NCBI RefSeq assembly: GCF_014322795.1
Contig: NZ_JAASTT010000027.1
Span: 1-36,232 of the forward strand
Direction: 5' to 3'
DNA: 36,232 nucleotides
Source of the DNA: Paenilisteria portnoyi
Lineage (GTDB): Bacteria > Bacillota > Bacilli > Lactobacillales > Listeriaceae
In this document: positions 1 through 6,995 of the stretch, one piece after another
How the letters are laid out: each line of letters begins with the position of its first letter
Numbering within the stretch: the first letter of the stretch is position 1
Position numbers and translations under genes: made by a program
Notes under the pieces: model-generated
What the model was told of the DNA's origin: nothing
Database searches by the model: none
The model's input: only the letters and a program-made list of their open reading frames with translations

Positions 1-66
1 GAACGTTTAAAAATGAAAAATCATAAAATTGGATTCGTCTAATTTCGAATAAAAAGCGACTTATGA

Positions 67-597
67 AATTGGTTCAATTTAAAGGAATGGAGAATATTAT
101 TTAAGCAAGCTAATAACGAGCCAAGAATGAAAGACATGGAGTATATTCTAAGATTTTTGATGTTTAGCAATGAAAATTTTCAAGGAACCACAGCAATCTC
201 TCTGAAAAAAGAACTTAATTTATTTATGGATACTACTAAAAATAATGTAAATGGTTCTAAATTAGAACTATATAGACGGCAGTTTATAGATACTATGACT
301 CTCCTCGAAAAGATAAACACCAGTTCCTTTGAAAATTTAAATAGTGCTGGTCACCCAATGGGAAGGTTTCATCCTACAGTTTTTGATTCAATAGCGGTTG
401 CAACTATAAGAGCAATTGAGAGTAATATAGAAATTCCTTGGTTGGATAATAGAGCGGAATTTGATAGGAGGAAAAAGAAACTAGTCAGTGATACTGAATA
501 TATAGAGTACATTACAATGAGAACGACTAATACAGCACATATCACAGGTAGAATAGAACTAGCATATAAATATCTTTATGGAGATGTTAGTCAATGA
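67..597 (+). pseudogene. DUF262-family protein, 5'-truncated remnant
   Basis: The reading frame is open from codon 67, after an in-frame stop at 64-66. The first ATG is at 127, but residues before it (NLKEW...NNEPR) already read as family sequence. The segment RMKDMEYILRFL matches the conserved R-M-K-D-x-E-x-I-L-R-F region that lies in the second half of DUF262 (GmrSD N-domain-like) proteins. The ParB-like N-terminal domain, where the nuclease or NTPase motifs would lie, is missing, and all three forward frames are broken just upstream. It overlaps the next gene by 4 bases (ATGA). The family is tied to phage defence and type IV restriction. I judge it a broken gene at the edge of a mobile island. 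An intact short protein starting at 127 cannot be excluded. The family call rests on motif recall only. Confidence 0.6.
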
Positions 598-1118
598 TAT
601 ATGTAGAATTTGAAGATCTATTGTATGAAAATTTAAGTGATTTGAATTCGCTTCAAACTATTATTAAGGAGCTATTGGAAGAAAAATTTGATAATAAAAA
701 AATGGAACAAAGTAGTCACTTGACAAATTATTTTATTATCAGAGCCTGTGGAACGATTGAACAATGCTTAAAAATGCTCTTTTTTTGTCACTTCAAGAAT
801 GGGACTACTAATCAATTTGTCTTGAACTATTTAGAACAGGCTTTAATAACGAAGAATAGTAAAAATCCTTCTGAAAAAATGGTTACTGAGACTATTAAAA
901 TGTTTGATGATAGTAGAAAATTTAAAAACGAATTGAAAAATTTGTGTACAATTAATTTAGTAGCTACTTTTCAGCAGCTAGAGTCGTTAAGAAACTTAAG
1001 AAATCAAATAGCTCATGGAGATCGGGTTGTAACAGTATTTTCTGACATAACAGGTTACTTAGATAGTTGTTTGCTTTTGATTTTAGAGATTCAAAATACA
1101 TTAAGTGTACGATACTGA
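594..1118 (+). CDS. HEPN-domain protein (MAE_28990/MAE_18760-like)
   Basis: A 174-residue, helical, AT-rich protein. Near the C-terminus (about residues 132-142) is LRNLRNQIAHG, which contains the R-x4-H motif of HEPN domains, the usual catalytic motif of HEPN ribonucleases. An N-terminal acidic stretch and the segment RACGTIEQCLKMLF fit the MAE_28990-type HEPN family. That family, as I recall, is often encoded beside a DUF262 protein, as here. The start ATG overlaps the DUF262 stop, so the two were translationally coupled. Inference: it is the effector half of a two-gene defence module whose partner is now truncated. It could still be active as an orphan. No signal peptide or membrane segment is seen. 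Base composition is clearly more AT-rich than the genes after 2.2 kb, which fits horizontal transfer. Confidence 0.6.
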   Translation: MIYVEFEDLLYENLSDLNSLQTIIKELLEEKFDNKKMEQSSHLTNYFIIRACGTIEQCLKMLFFCHFKNGTTNQFVLNYLEQALITKNSKNPSEKMVTETIKMFDDSRKFKNELKNLCTINLVATFQQLESLRNLRNQIAHGDRVVTVFSDITGYLDSCLLLILEIQNTLSVRY

Positions 1119-1169
1119 TGATTACTGATTCAAAAAAATATTAACAAACGAGAAGTTTATTAAATAATG

Positions 1170-1197
1170 TTGACAAAACCTCCCCTCAATCTAATAT
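1170..1197 (+). promoter_or_regulatory. Candidate sigma-A promoter at island end
   Basis: A perfect -35 TTGACA (1170-1175) is followed after 16 bases by TAATAT (1192-1197). No ORF follows; the transcript would run straight into the tRNA-Leu fragment. It may be a remnant of the island or drive a short RNA of about 100-250 nt ending at the terminator near 1460. Confidence 0.35.
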
Positions 1198-1274
1198 GGC
1201 CTTATACTGCTAATGCAGCTCATTTAACCAAAACTATTGGTATAAGCTCAGTATCTTAATTTTCAAAAAAGAGC

Positions 1275-1329
1275 AGGTTGAGGGCCTAGTGGGGTAAAAC
1301 CCGTGGAGGTTCAAGTCCTCTCGGCCGCA
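1275..1329 (+). tRNA. tRNA-Leu(GAG) 3' fragment, probable attachment site
   Basis: From 1275 the sequence reads as the 3' half of a class II tRNA: anticodon loop TTGAGGG (anticodon GAG), 3' anticodon stem CCTAG, a long variable arm, T stem-loop GGAGG-TTCAAGT-CCTCT (1305-1321), 3' acceptor strand CGGCCGC (1322-1328) and discriminator A (1329). The 5' acceptor strand, D arm and a matching 5' anticodon stem are absent; upstream is unrelated A/T-rich sequence. Such 3' fragments are the classic duplicate left when an element integrates into a tRNA gene; the intact gene should lie left of the window. It cannot give a functional tRNA. Confidence 0.8.
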
Positions 1330-1393
1330 TTGTTGGGGTTGTTCGATCTTGGATTGATACAACCCCGATATCCATGTGAACGTGCGTGGATAT
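1327..1393 (+). repeat. Two-hairpin repeat, copy A
   Basis: It starts inside the tRNA 3' end with GCATTGTTGGGG. Hairpin 1 pairs TTGGGGTTGT (1333-1342) with ACAACCCCGA (1359-1368). Hairpin 2 pairs ATATCCATG (1368-1376) with CGTGGATAT (1385-1393). A diverged copy with the same order and the same 12-base start lies at 35854-35922, and base changes in the stems are mostly compensated. This suggests a structured RNA or DNA element rather than chance. Confidence 0.6.
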
Positions 1394-1416
1394 GAAATCG
1401 ATTTGAATGTCTGAAT

Positions 1417-1460
1417 AAGCTTGTGAGTCTGGTGTTTACGCTAGATTTGCGAGCTTTTTT
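1417..1460 (+). terminator. Rho-independent terminator
   Basis: AAGCTTGTGAGTCTGG (1417-1432) pairs, with several G-U pairs, with CTAGATTTGCGAGCTT (1441-1456), followed by a T run. It would end transcripts coming through the tRNA-Leu end and the two-hairpin repeat. Confidence 0.7.
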
Positions 1461-1596
1461 GTATTTGGAGCTGGAATCGGATTTAGGAAAAGTGGGGGCT
1501 AAGATTCGTGGTTTTAGTGCTATTTTTATGGTAGCATTAAGAATATCAAATTTAAGGGAGATTTGTTCGGAAAAATTAAGAAAGGAGTTCTGTCTG

Positions 1597-1962
1597 ATGA
1601 ATAAACGATTAATTGCTGAATCATTTTCAATGGGGCGCTTCGAGGAAACATACTCATATTTGTCTGATTCAATTGAATGGAATATTATCGGTGAAGGAAC
1701 TATAACCGGGATAGAAAGTGTCATTCAAAAATGTGAGGAAACTAGTAACTATTTTAAATCAGTCACTACAACATTTAATGTTAAAAATAGGATTATTGGA
1801 GAGCATCAAGTTGTCATAAATGGACTGGCGGTTTTTGAAAAAAAGGATGAAGTATCTTTTATTGACGCGTGTGATATATATACATTCAATGACAATGGCT
1901 TACTTCAAAAAATCGAATCGTATTGCATTACTATAAAAAATGAGGCGATGCATGATAAATAG
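1597..1962 (+). CDS. SnoaL-like / NTF2-fold protein
   Basis: 121 residues from ATG 1597. This start is preferred over an in-frame upstream one because AAAGGAG lies at 1581-1587 and the upstream extension would run through a terminator hairpin. The pattern is that of small NTF2-like proteins: an N-terminal helix with FSMGRFEETYSYLSDSIEWNIIGEG, then GI(E)SVIQKCEE, strands with VINGLAVFEKKDE, and a C-terminal DACDIYTFNDNGLLQKIESY strand pair. The W-x-I-x-G segment and the final D-x-Y-x-F...G-x-I-x-x-I are typical of SnoaL-like domains. The substrate is unknown. It is monocistronic, flanked by terminators on both sides, and AT-rich like the island but outside the tRNA fragment. Confidence 0.65.
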   Translation: MNKRLIAESFSMGRFEETYSYLSDSIEWNIIGEGTITGIESVIQKCEETSNYFKSVTTTFNVKNRIIGEHQVVINGLAVFEKKDEVSFIDACDIYTFNDNGLLQKIESYCITIKNEAMHDK

Positions 1963-1998
1963 GGTCTTATTTTTAAAGAATGAATTTAATAGGTATCC

Positions 1999-2045
1999 AA
2001 AGCTTAATCAAAATGCCAAATTGGTGTTGCGATTAAGCTTTTTTT
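1999..2045 (+). terminator. Rho-independent terminator
   Basis: AAAGCTTAATC (1999-2009) pairs with GATTAAGCTT (2031-2040), followed by a run of T. It ends the SnoaL-like gene. Confidence 0.85.
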
Positions 2046-2125
2046 GCCCGTATAGCCACGACCTTTTTCTGATATGATGTAACTTAACAAAATGAATTGC
2101 ACTAATCGAGGGCATGAATTTTGTC

Positions 2126-2154
2126 TGTAAAAGTAAGCGTTTTAATTCTATAAT
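2126..2154 (+). promoter_or_regulatory. Promoter of the amino-sugar-acid operon, with cre-like site
   Basis: A perfect -10 TATAAT lies at 2149-2154 with a weak -35 TGTAAA at 2126-2131 (17-base spacer). Between them is AGTAAGCGTTTTAA (2132-2145), which matches the CcpA cre consensus TGNAANCGNWNNCA at 12 of 14 positions (first T and the C differ). A cre inside the promoter would give carbon catabolite repression. The weak -35 suits a promoter that needs an activator, such as the PRD regulator encoded next. Confidence 0.45.
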
Positions 2155-2196
2155 GAGAAGTGTAGTCCATAAGGTAAGAAAATGGAGGCAGGTATT

Positions 2197-4029
2197 ATGT
2201 TGGGGCGGAGAGAGTTGCAAATCGTGAATCAGCTGCTTAGCGCTTCTGCTGTTGTTCGTACGAAGGATTTAGCAGATCAGATGGGCGTCAGTATTCGGAC
2301 GATAAAATATGATTTGGAAAGGGTGCGAGATTGGTTTTCGGAGCATCAGGTTGTGTTGTTTTCGCAGCCGAATAAGGGTTATTGGTTGGAATGTGATGCG
2401 AGTTTACTGATGGAGTTGCGCAATGAGTTGTCGCAGATGGAGAATCAGAAACTGTATACGAGTCGAGCGATGCGTGTTAGGCGTATTTTAGTGATGTTGT
2501 TGCTGAGTGAGGATTATGTGACGGCGGCTTTGATGGCGGATGAGATTGATGTTAGCCGAAATACGATTTTGGCGGATATGAATGAGGTGGAACGGCTTGC
2601 GGAACGGTTTCATGTGTCGCTTAGTCGTGAGCAGCGCAGTGGTTATCGGATTTTGGGTGAGGAACAGCGACTGCGCTCGTTGTTGGAGCACTTGCTTATG
2701 AGTAACATGAATAATTATGAGGTTTACAAAATGACGACGCGGATTACGAGGCAGGACCGGGAACGAAATTTTCAGCCGATGTTCGATAAGCGAATTTTGC
2801 CGGAGTATCAGTTGGTGGAATCGGCGTTGGCGCAGTACTTTCAGGAGGAGGAGCGGGAAATTTGGCAGCAGGTGGATTTGATGACCATTTTGATTCGGTT
2901 GGCTATTTCGCTTAAGCGTTTGCAAATGGGGCGCACGATGGAGGCGTATCATGTGCTGGATATTGGGGCGGAGAAATCGGAGGCGAAGCGCAGTTTTATC
3001 GGGTTTATGCAGCGGGTGTATATGCAAAGGGAGTTTCCGCTTTTGAAGGCGGAGTATCAGTATTGTGTGGGCAGTCCTGTGGGCGGGATGTTGGAGACGG
3101 ATATTGCGGCTCTGACGGAGGCGATGATTGCGTTTGTGGCGGAGAAGGAAGGCGTGGATTATGCGCTGGATCAGAAGTTGTATGCGAATTTGTTTGCGCA
3201 TTTGTCGTTGCGGCTCGGTCAAGGTGGAGTGCCGGGAAATGAGTTTAATCCGCTGAATTCGGAGATTAAGCAGCAGTATCCTGCGTTATTTGGACATGTA
3301 TACGAGGCTTGCAAAAAATTCATTTCGGATGAGCAGGTGATTCAAGAGTCGTTTATTTCTTTCATTGTATTGCATTTTCTTGTGTCGCTGGAAAATCAGA
3401 AATTGCACCAACGAAAAGTACGGACGCTCTATGTTTGTTCCACGGGGCGTGGTGTGGCTCGCTTGATTAAAAATCGCGTGGAAGCTGGGATTGCGCAGGT
3501 GGAGATGGTCGCGTATTGTTCGATTGTCGAGGTCGAGGCGATGTGTCGGAAGCATGCGATTGAGTTGATTATTAGTGTTTTTCCGATTGAGTCGGGTTTG
3601 CCGGTCGTAGTGACGGAGGCGTTGCCAAAAGAAACGGATTTGGAAATGATCAGGCAGGAAGTGGCGCGAATTTTAGTGGAGGTTCCTGTTGTACTGGACT
3701 TGGATGAACCGGTGGATCTGGTGCGGCAGAGTAGTCATGAGGAGATTAGTGAAGAGATTATTTTGAAAGGATTCGAGGTTTACCAGCAAGTCAAGGATGC
3801 GTTGGCGGGTGAAATCGATCGAAAATTGGAAAATGGACTGTTATTGCATATTTTTTTGATGGTGCAACGGTATTATTTTAATAAGCAGTATGATTTGGTA
3901 TTGGCGAGTGAGGATGGTGAGCGGAGGGAGTTGAAGGAGCGCTTGACGACGGTTTTTGAGCAGTGTGGGTTGTATTTTCAGTCGGCGGAACTGGAGGCAA
4001 TTGTGCATTATTTTAAGCAGAGAGGATGA
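2197..4029 (+). CDS. PRD-containing transcriptional regulator (BglG/MtlR type)
   Basis: 610 residues from ATG 2197; GGAGG at 2184-2188 fits this start better than the ATG at 2182. Domains in order: winged HTH about 1-60 (LADQMGVSIRTIKYDLERVRDW), second HTH about 95-155 (MADEIDVSRNTILADMNEVERL), two PRD domains about 200-410 (histidines within AYHVLD and FAHLSLRLG), and an EIIB-like domain from about 410 (RTLYVCSTGRGVARLI, with a possible phospho-cysteine). A last helical domain includes LLLHIFLMVQRYYF. This is the layout of MtlR/LicR-type activators whose activity is set by PTS phosphorylation of PRD histidines. It is the first gene of the operon and the natural local regulator. The codons are strikingly rich in G-ending triplets and poor in C. 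The C-terminal domain resembles a further PRD rather than EIIA; I am unsure of that. Confidence 0.85.
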   Translation: MLGRRELQIVNQLLSASAVVRTKDLADQMGVSIRTIKYDLERVRDWFSEHQVVLFSQPNKGYWLECDASLLMELRNELSQMENQKLYTSRAMRVRRILVMLLLSEDYVTAALMADEIDVSRNTILADMNEVERLAERFHVSLSREQRSGYRILGEEQRLRSLLEHLLMSNMNNYEVYKMTTRITRQDRERNFQPMFDKRILPEYQLVESALAQYFQEEEREIWQQVDLMTILIRLAISLKRLQMGRTMEAYHVLDIGAEKSEAKRSFIGFMQRVYMQREFPLLKAEYQYCVGSPVGGMLETDIAALTEAMIAFVAEKEGVDYALDQKLYANLFAHLSLRLGQGGVPGNEFNPLNSEIKQQYPALFGHVYEACKKFISDEQVIQESFISFIVLHFLVSLENQKLHQRKVRTLYVCSTGRGVARLIKNRVEAGIAQVEMVAYCSIVEVEAMCRKHAIELIISVFPIESGLPVVVTEALPKETDLEMIRQEVARILVEVPVVLDLDEPVDLVRQSSHEEISEEIILKGFEVYQQVKDALAGEIDRKLENGLLLHIFLMVQRYYFNKQYDLVLASEDGERRELKERLTTVFEQCGLYFQSAELEAIVHYFKQRG

Positions 4030-4035
4030 TGGAAA

Positions 4036-5148
4036 ATGGATGTGTTGGTTCGGAATGGGAGGTTAGTGGACCCGGATGATATGACACGGGAGGCAGGCGA
4101 TATTGCGATTCGTGATGGACGATTTGTTGCGGTGAGTGAGATTTCGCAGGAGACGGCGCAGGTGATTGATGTGGCTGGAAGTTATGTGGCGCCAGGATTC
4201 ATTGATATGCATGTACATGTATATGAGGATGGGGCTGTGATTGGGATTGATGCGGACAGAGTTGGCGTGCAGCAAGGTGTGACGACGATTGTGGATGCGG
4301 GGAGTACGGGAAGCGATGGTTTGGCGCGTTTTCGGGAAACGATTATTGATACGCATGATACGGAAGTCTTGGCATTTTTGAATATTTCGCGAAAAGGGCT
4401 TTGTGAGGGGCTTTCAGAGCTTGCCGATCCGGCTGATTTGATGGGCGTGGATGAGGCGCGGGCGGCTTTTGCGGTGGAGCCAAATTTGGTTGGTTTGAAG
4501 GCACGGATGAGTGGATCGGTTGTGCGGGAGCAGGATGTGAAGCCACTCGTTCATGCGCGGATGGTGGCGGACGCGCTTGATGTGCCGATTATGATTCATA
4601 TTGGGAATCCACCGCCGTATTTGCCAGATATTTTGCCACTCTTGAAAAAAGGAGATATCGTGACGCACGCGTTTCATGGAAAGAAGCATGGTATTTTGGA
4701 CGCGAGTGGGGAGATGATTCCGGAGGCGCGAGATGCGCTTACTCGTGGTGTTCTTTTTGATATTGGACATGGTTCGGCGAGCTTTAGTTATGAGACTTTG
4801 CAGAAATTTAAGGGGAAATACGATGAGGCGTTTACAACGAGCACGGATATTTATGAGCGAAATATTGAAACGCCGGTCGGTAGTTTGATGACGACAATGA
4901 CGAAGTTGCTACAACTGGGTTATTCGCTAGATGAGGTGGTGGCATCGGTTACAAGTCGGGCACGTGCGGCGCTGGGACTCCATGAACAAGGGACTTTTGC
5001 GGTGGGAACAGTAGCAGATGTGACAGTATTCGATGTGGTAGATAGAAAAATGGCGCTTGTCGATTCGAATGGCGAGGTGCGCGAAACGGCAAAAGTAATA
5101 GAGCCAAAAATGACGATTAAATCGGGACGGGTGGTTTGGAAGGCATGA
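4036..5148 (+). CDS. Amidohydrolase/deacetylase metallohydrolase (EF_0837 type)
   Basis: 370 residues, cytosolic, dihydroorotase-like TIM-barrel hydrolase. Visible metal ligands: DMHVHV (H59, H61), a probable carboxylated lysine in VGLKARMSG (K155), IMIHIGNPP (H188), THAFHG (H211) and the catalytic aspartate in TTSTDIY (D271). The C-terminal strand GTFAVGTVADVTVFDV is typical of this superfamily. In the related Enterococcus faecalis cluster the equivalent is EF_0837. The reaction is not proven; in context the likely job is to remove an N-acyl group or open a cyclic amide on an amino-sugar-acid before deamination. The gene starts 6 bases after the regulator and its stop overlaps the next start (ATGA), so translation is coupled. 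Confidence 0.85.
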   Translation: MDVLVRNGRLVDPDDMTREAGDIAIRDGRFVAVSEISQETAQVIDVAGSYVAPGFIDMHVHVYEDGAVIGIDADRVGVQQGVTTIVDAGSTGSDGLARFRETIIDTHDTEVLAFLNISRKGLCEGLSELADPADLMGVDEARAAFAVEPNLVGLKARMSGSVVREQDVKPLVHARMVADALDVPIMIHIGNPPPYLPDILPLLKKGDIVTHAFHGKKHGILDASGEMIPEARDALTRGVLFDIGHGSASFSYETLQKFKGKYDEAFTTSTDIYERNIETPVGSLMTTMTKLLQLGYSLDEVVASVTSRARAALGLHEQGTFAVGTVADVTVFDVVDRKMALVDSNGEVRETAKVIEPKMTIKSGRVVWKA

Positions 5149-5477
5149 GTTTTGAAACAGATTGGCAAATGATTTCAGAGAGAAGTGGTGATGCGATGTT
5201 TTTTGAGAAAGTCATGAAAAAAGCGAAGACTGAGGCGGAGCGTGATGGGATTTTTTTGGAGCCAGCGCAGGAGCTAGGGCTTGCTTCCCATGTGGCGGCA
5301 ATGATCCGGCGGGGTCGGGAAGGCGAAATGTTCACGATTGAGGATAAGGCGCTTTTTGATGAGGTATCCCTTGACTCGCTATATTTAGCAACACGGATTT
5401 GTGGCATGGTTTCAGGGATTCATGAAGATGAGAAATATTTACTGTCGATCCATTTTGAGACGGCAAAATTAAATTAG
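5145..5477 (+). CDS. Stand-alone PRD-domain protein (EF_0829 type)
   Basis: 110 residues from ATG 5145, which overlaps the amidohydrolase stop; an upstream TTG at 5136 is possible. The whole protein is one PRD-like helical domain: LASHVAAMIRRG (H49) and the closing EKYLLSIHFETAK (H103) are the two positions where PRDs carry phosphorylatable histidines. There is no HTH or EII domain. The TIGRFAM-defined EF_0829/AHA_3910 family is such a protein and is found only in this kind of gene cluster. Inference: a PTS-phosphorylation relay or decoy that talks to the regulator or to the membrane complex. A regulatory domain with no DNA- or RNA-binding part is unusual. Confidence 0.8.
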   Translation: MSFETDWQMISERSGDAMFFEKVMKKAKTEAERDGIFLEPAQELGLASHVAAMIRRGREGEMFTIEDKALFDEVSLDSLYLATRICGMVSGIHEDEKYLLSIHFETAKLN

Positions 5478-5487
5478 AGGAGGAAAA

Positions 5488-5856
5488 ATGATGAATCAAA
5501 TTACAGTGGTGATTGCAGATCGGTTAGGAAAAGGACAAAACGTAGCGGCTGGTGCAGAAAAAGCGGGAGCGAAGGCAATTGTTGTGCCAGGAATGGGCGC
5601 GGATATGCGACTTGGTGACGTAATGAAGGAAAATAACGCAGATTTCGGTATTTCATTTTGTGGCAGTGGTGGCGCGGGTGCTTTGACGGCGCAAACGAAA
5701 TACGGTTATCCGGCACATTATGGGATGCGCTCGATTGAAGAAGGCGTGACGGCGATTCAGAACGGAAAAACGGTCCTCGGTTTTGGCTTTATGGACATAG
5801 AAGAACTCGGTGAACGTTTGGTAAAGGCTTTCCAGGAACACGTGGAGAAACAGTAA
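5488..5856 (+). CDS. SFCGS-family glycine-rich protein (EF_0830 type)
   Basis: 122 residues; AGAGGAGG at 5476-5483 could serve ATG 5488 or, with better spacing, ATG 5491. The protein is an alpha/beta fold with the family signature ISFCGSGGAGA (Cys58). It also has repeated glycine-rich turns (VPGMGADMRLGD; VLGFGFMDIEELG). No membrane segment or signal peptide. The family is known only from this conserved cluster and has no assigned function. An exposed cysteine in a glycine-rich loop recalls the phospho-cysteine loop of PTS EIIB proteins, but no sequence kinship can be claimed. It is followed after 1 base by DUF4312, and the two cytosolic proteins precede two membrane proteins, as subunits of one complex would. 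Confidence 0.85.
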   Translation: MMNQITVVIADRLGKGQNVAAGAEKAGAKAIVVPGMGADMRLGDVMKENNADFGISFCGSGGAGALTAQTKYGYPAHYGMRSIEEGVTAIQNGKTVLGFGFMDIEELGERLVKAFQEHVEKQ

Positions 5857-5857
5857 G

Positions 5858-6199
5858 ATGCAGGAGAATATAAAAGAAACGGTGCAGATTACTGGAAAAG
5901 GAAAAACGAAACAACATGCGATAAATGCAGCGCTTGGTCAAGTGCAGAAACAGGTGATGACGAAGTATCCAAACGCGATGATTTTGCGAATTGAACCTCG
6001 TGACGTCAGCATTTTAACGGCGACGGAAAAACGCTATAAAGAGACGTTTATGTTCTTCCTGTTTCCGCGTATACGGCAGGAATTTGAAGTGAAATTAGAA
6101 ATTGCGTTGGATCTTGCCGTGATGCACATTGAAAAAGTGAATTTTACCGTAGAAGACAATACGAAAAACAAACTAATGAAAAAATTGGCGAAAGGGTAG
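5858..6199 (+). CDS. DUF4312 family protein (EF_0831 type)
   Basis: 113 residues, soluble and basic. It opens with a strand-helix unit (VQITGKGKTKQHAINAALGQVQKQV). Next comes ILRIEPRDVSILTATEKRYKETFMFFLFPRIRQEFEVKLEI and an amphipathic C-terminal tail (VEDNTKNKLMKKLAKG). The pattern matches DUF4312, known only from this cluster. It lies between the SFCGS gene and two integral membrane proteins with gaps of 1 and 9 bases, so it is probably a cytosolic partner of the membrane pair. Function unknown. Confidence 0.8.
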   Translation: MQENIKETVQITGKGKTKQHAINAALGQVQKQVMTKYPNAMILRIEPRDVSILTATEKRYKETFMFFLFPRIRQEFEVKLEIALDLAVMHIEKVNFTVEDNTKNKLMKKLAKG

Positions 6200-6208
6200 G
6201 TTGAGAAT

Positions 6209-6991
6209 ATGGATATTTTAGTAATTCTATTTAAATCGGCAATCATCGGTGGCCTTGTCGGGTTTGCTGTTGGTGCCGGTGCTGCAAGGATGTTTCACGC
6301 GCCGACAACTCAAGGAATGGGTGCTTTTCGAACGCTCGGCGAATTAAATGCATGTGCGGGAGACGCAGCGAGTCACTTTTCTTTCGGGCTTGGATTCTTC
6401 TTCAATGCTTGGGCTTCCGTCGTTTCAACCGGAGCCTTCACGCAAGACGTCGATCATCGGATTATTCCGAACTGGGCGGCGGCATCTCTTATCCGAAAAG
6501 GCAGAACAGTAGAGGATACGCTACATAATCCGAAGAAAATGGCGATTGCTGGCGCGATTGTTGGCGTCCTTGTTGTTGCATTTTTGAATTCAACGGGTGC
6601 AGCGATTCCTAGTTCTTTGAAAGACATTGCAGAAAAAGTGCTTGTTCCAGCAGCGACACTTTTAATCAATCCGATCATGCCAGTTATCTTTTGGTTGGCA
6701 GCGCTTGATGCAGGAAAGCGGTCTGGTATTTGGGGTACGATTTTTGGTGGATTGGCACATATTATTATGGGAAATGCTGTTCCAGGTGTGGTTCTTGGTA
6801 TTTTGATCGGTAAAGGTGTCGATGATAGTGGTTGGAATAAATTGACGCGTACATTATTGATTTCAGTTATTATTTTGTTCGTATTAAGTGCATTTTTCCG
6901 CGAATTTGACATTGAAATGATTAAGAGTATGAATTTGCCAGTACCAGACTGGTTGCTTAATTTTCACAGACTATTAGGACAGGAGGTGTAG
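6209..6991 (+). CDS. DUF4311 family integral membrane protein (EF_0832 type)
   Basis: 260 residues with about six hydrophobic segments (roughly 5-27, 55-75, 110-130, 140-165, 175-200, 215-235). Conserved-looking polar motifs sit between them: AARMFHAPTTQGMGAFRTLGEL, NACAGDAASHFSFGLGFFFNAW and VDHRIIPNWAAASLI. The first two could form a substrate path. It resembles no classical PTS EIIC or ABC permease, and is the DUF4311 member of the cluster. The stop is 4 bases before the DUF4310 start. Inference: one of two subunits of an unassigned transporter. Confidence 0.8.
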   Translation: MDILVILFKSAIIGGLVGFAVGAGAARMFHAPTTQGMGAFRTLGELNACAGDAASHFSFGLGFFFNAWASVVSTGAFTQDVDHRIIPNWAAASLIRKGRTVEDTLHNPKKMAIAGAIVGVLVVAFLNSTGAAIPSSLKDIAEKVLVPAATLLINPIMPVIFWLAALDAGKRSGIWGTIFGGLAHIIMGNAVPGVVLGILIGKGVDDSGWNKLTRTLLISVIILFVLSAFFREFDIEMIKSMNLPVPDWLLNFHRLLGQEV

Positions 6992-6995
6992 TATA

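Noticed and set aside
1200-1275. Possible D arm of the tRNA-Leu upstream of the fragment
   Set aside because: No D-arm consensus or acceptor 5' strand can be fitted; a TTGGTATAAGCTCAGT-like string is in the wrong place and order.
1311-1724. Minus-strand ORF of 137 codons
   Set aside because: It runs through the tRNA-Leu fragment, the two-hairpin repeat and the terminator, and has no recognisable protein pattern.
2488-3222. Long minus-strand frame of 244 codons inside the PRD regulator
   Set aside because: The frame is open because the sense strand is G-rich and C-poor; the translation is biased in Arg, His, Leu and Gln and has no motif.
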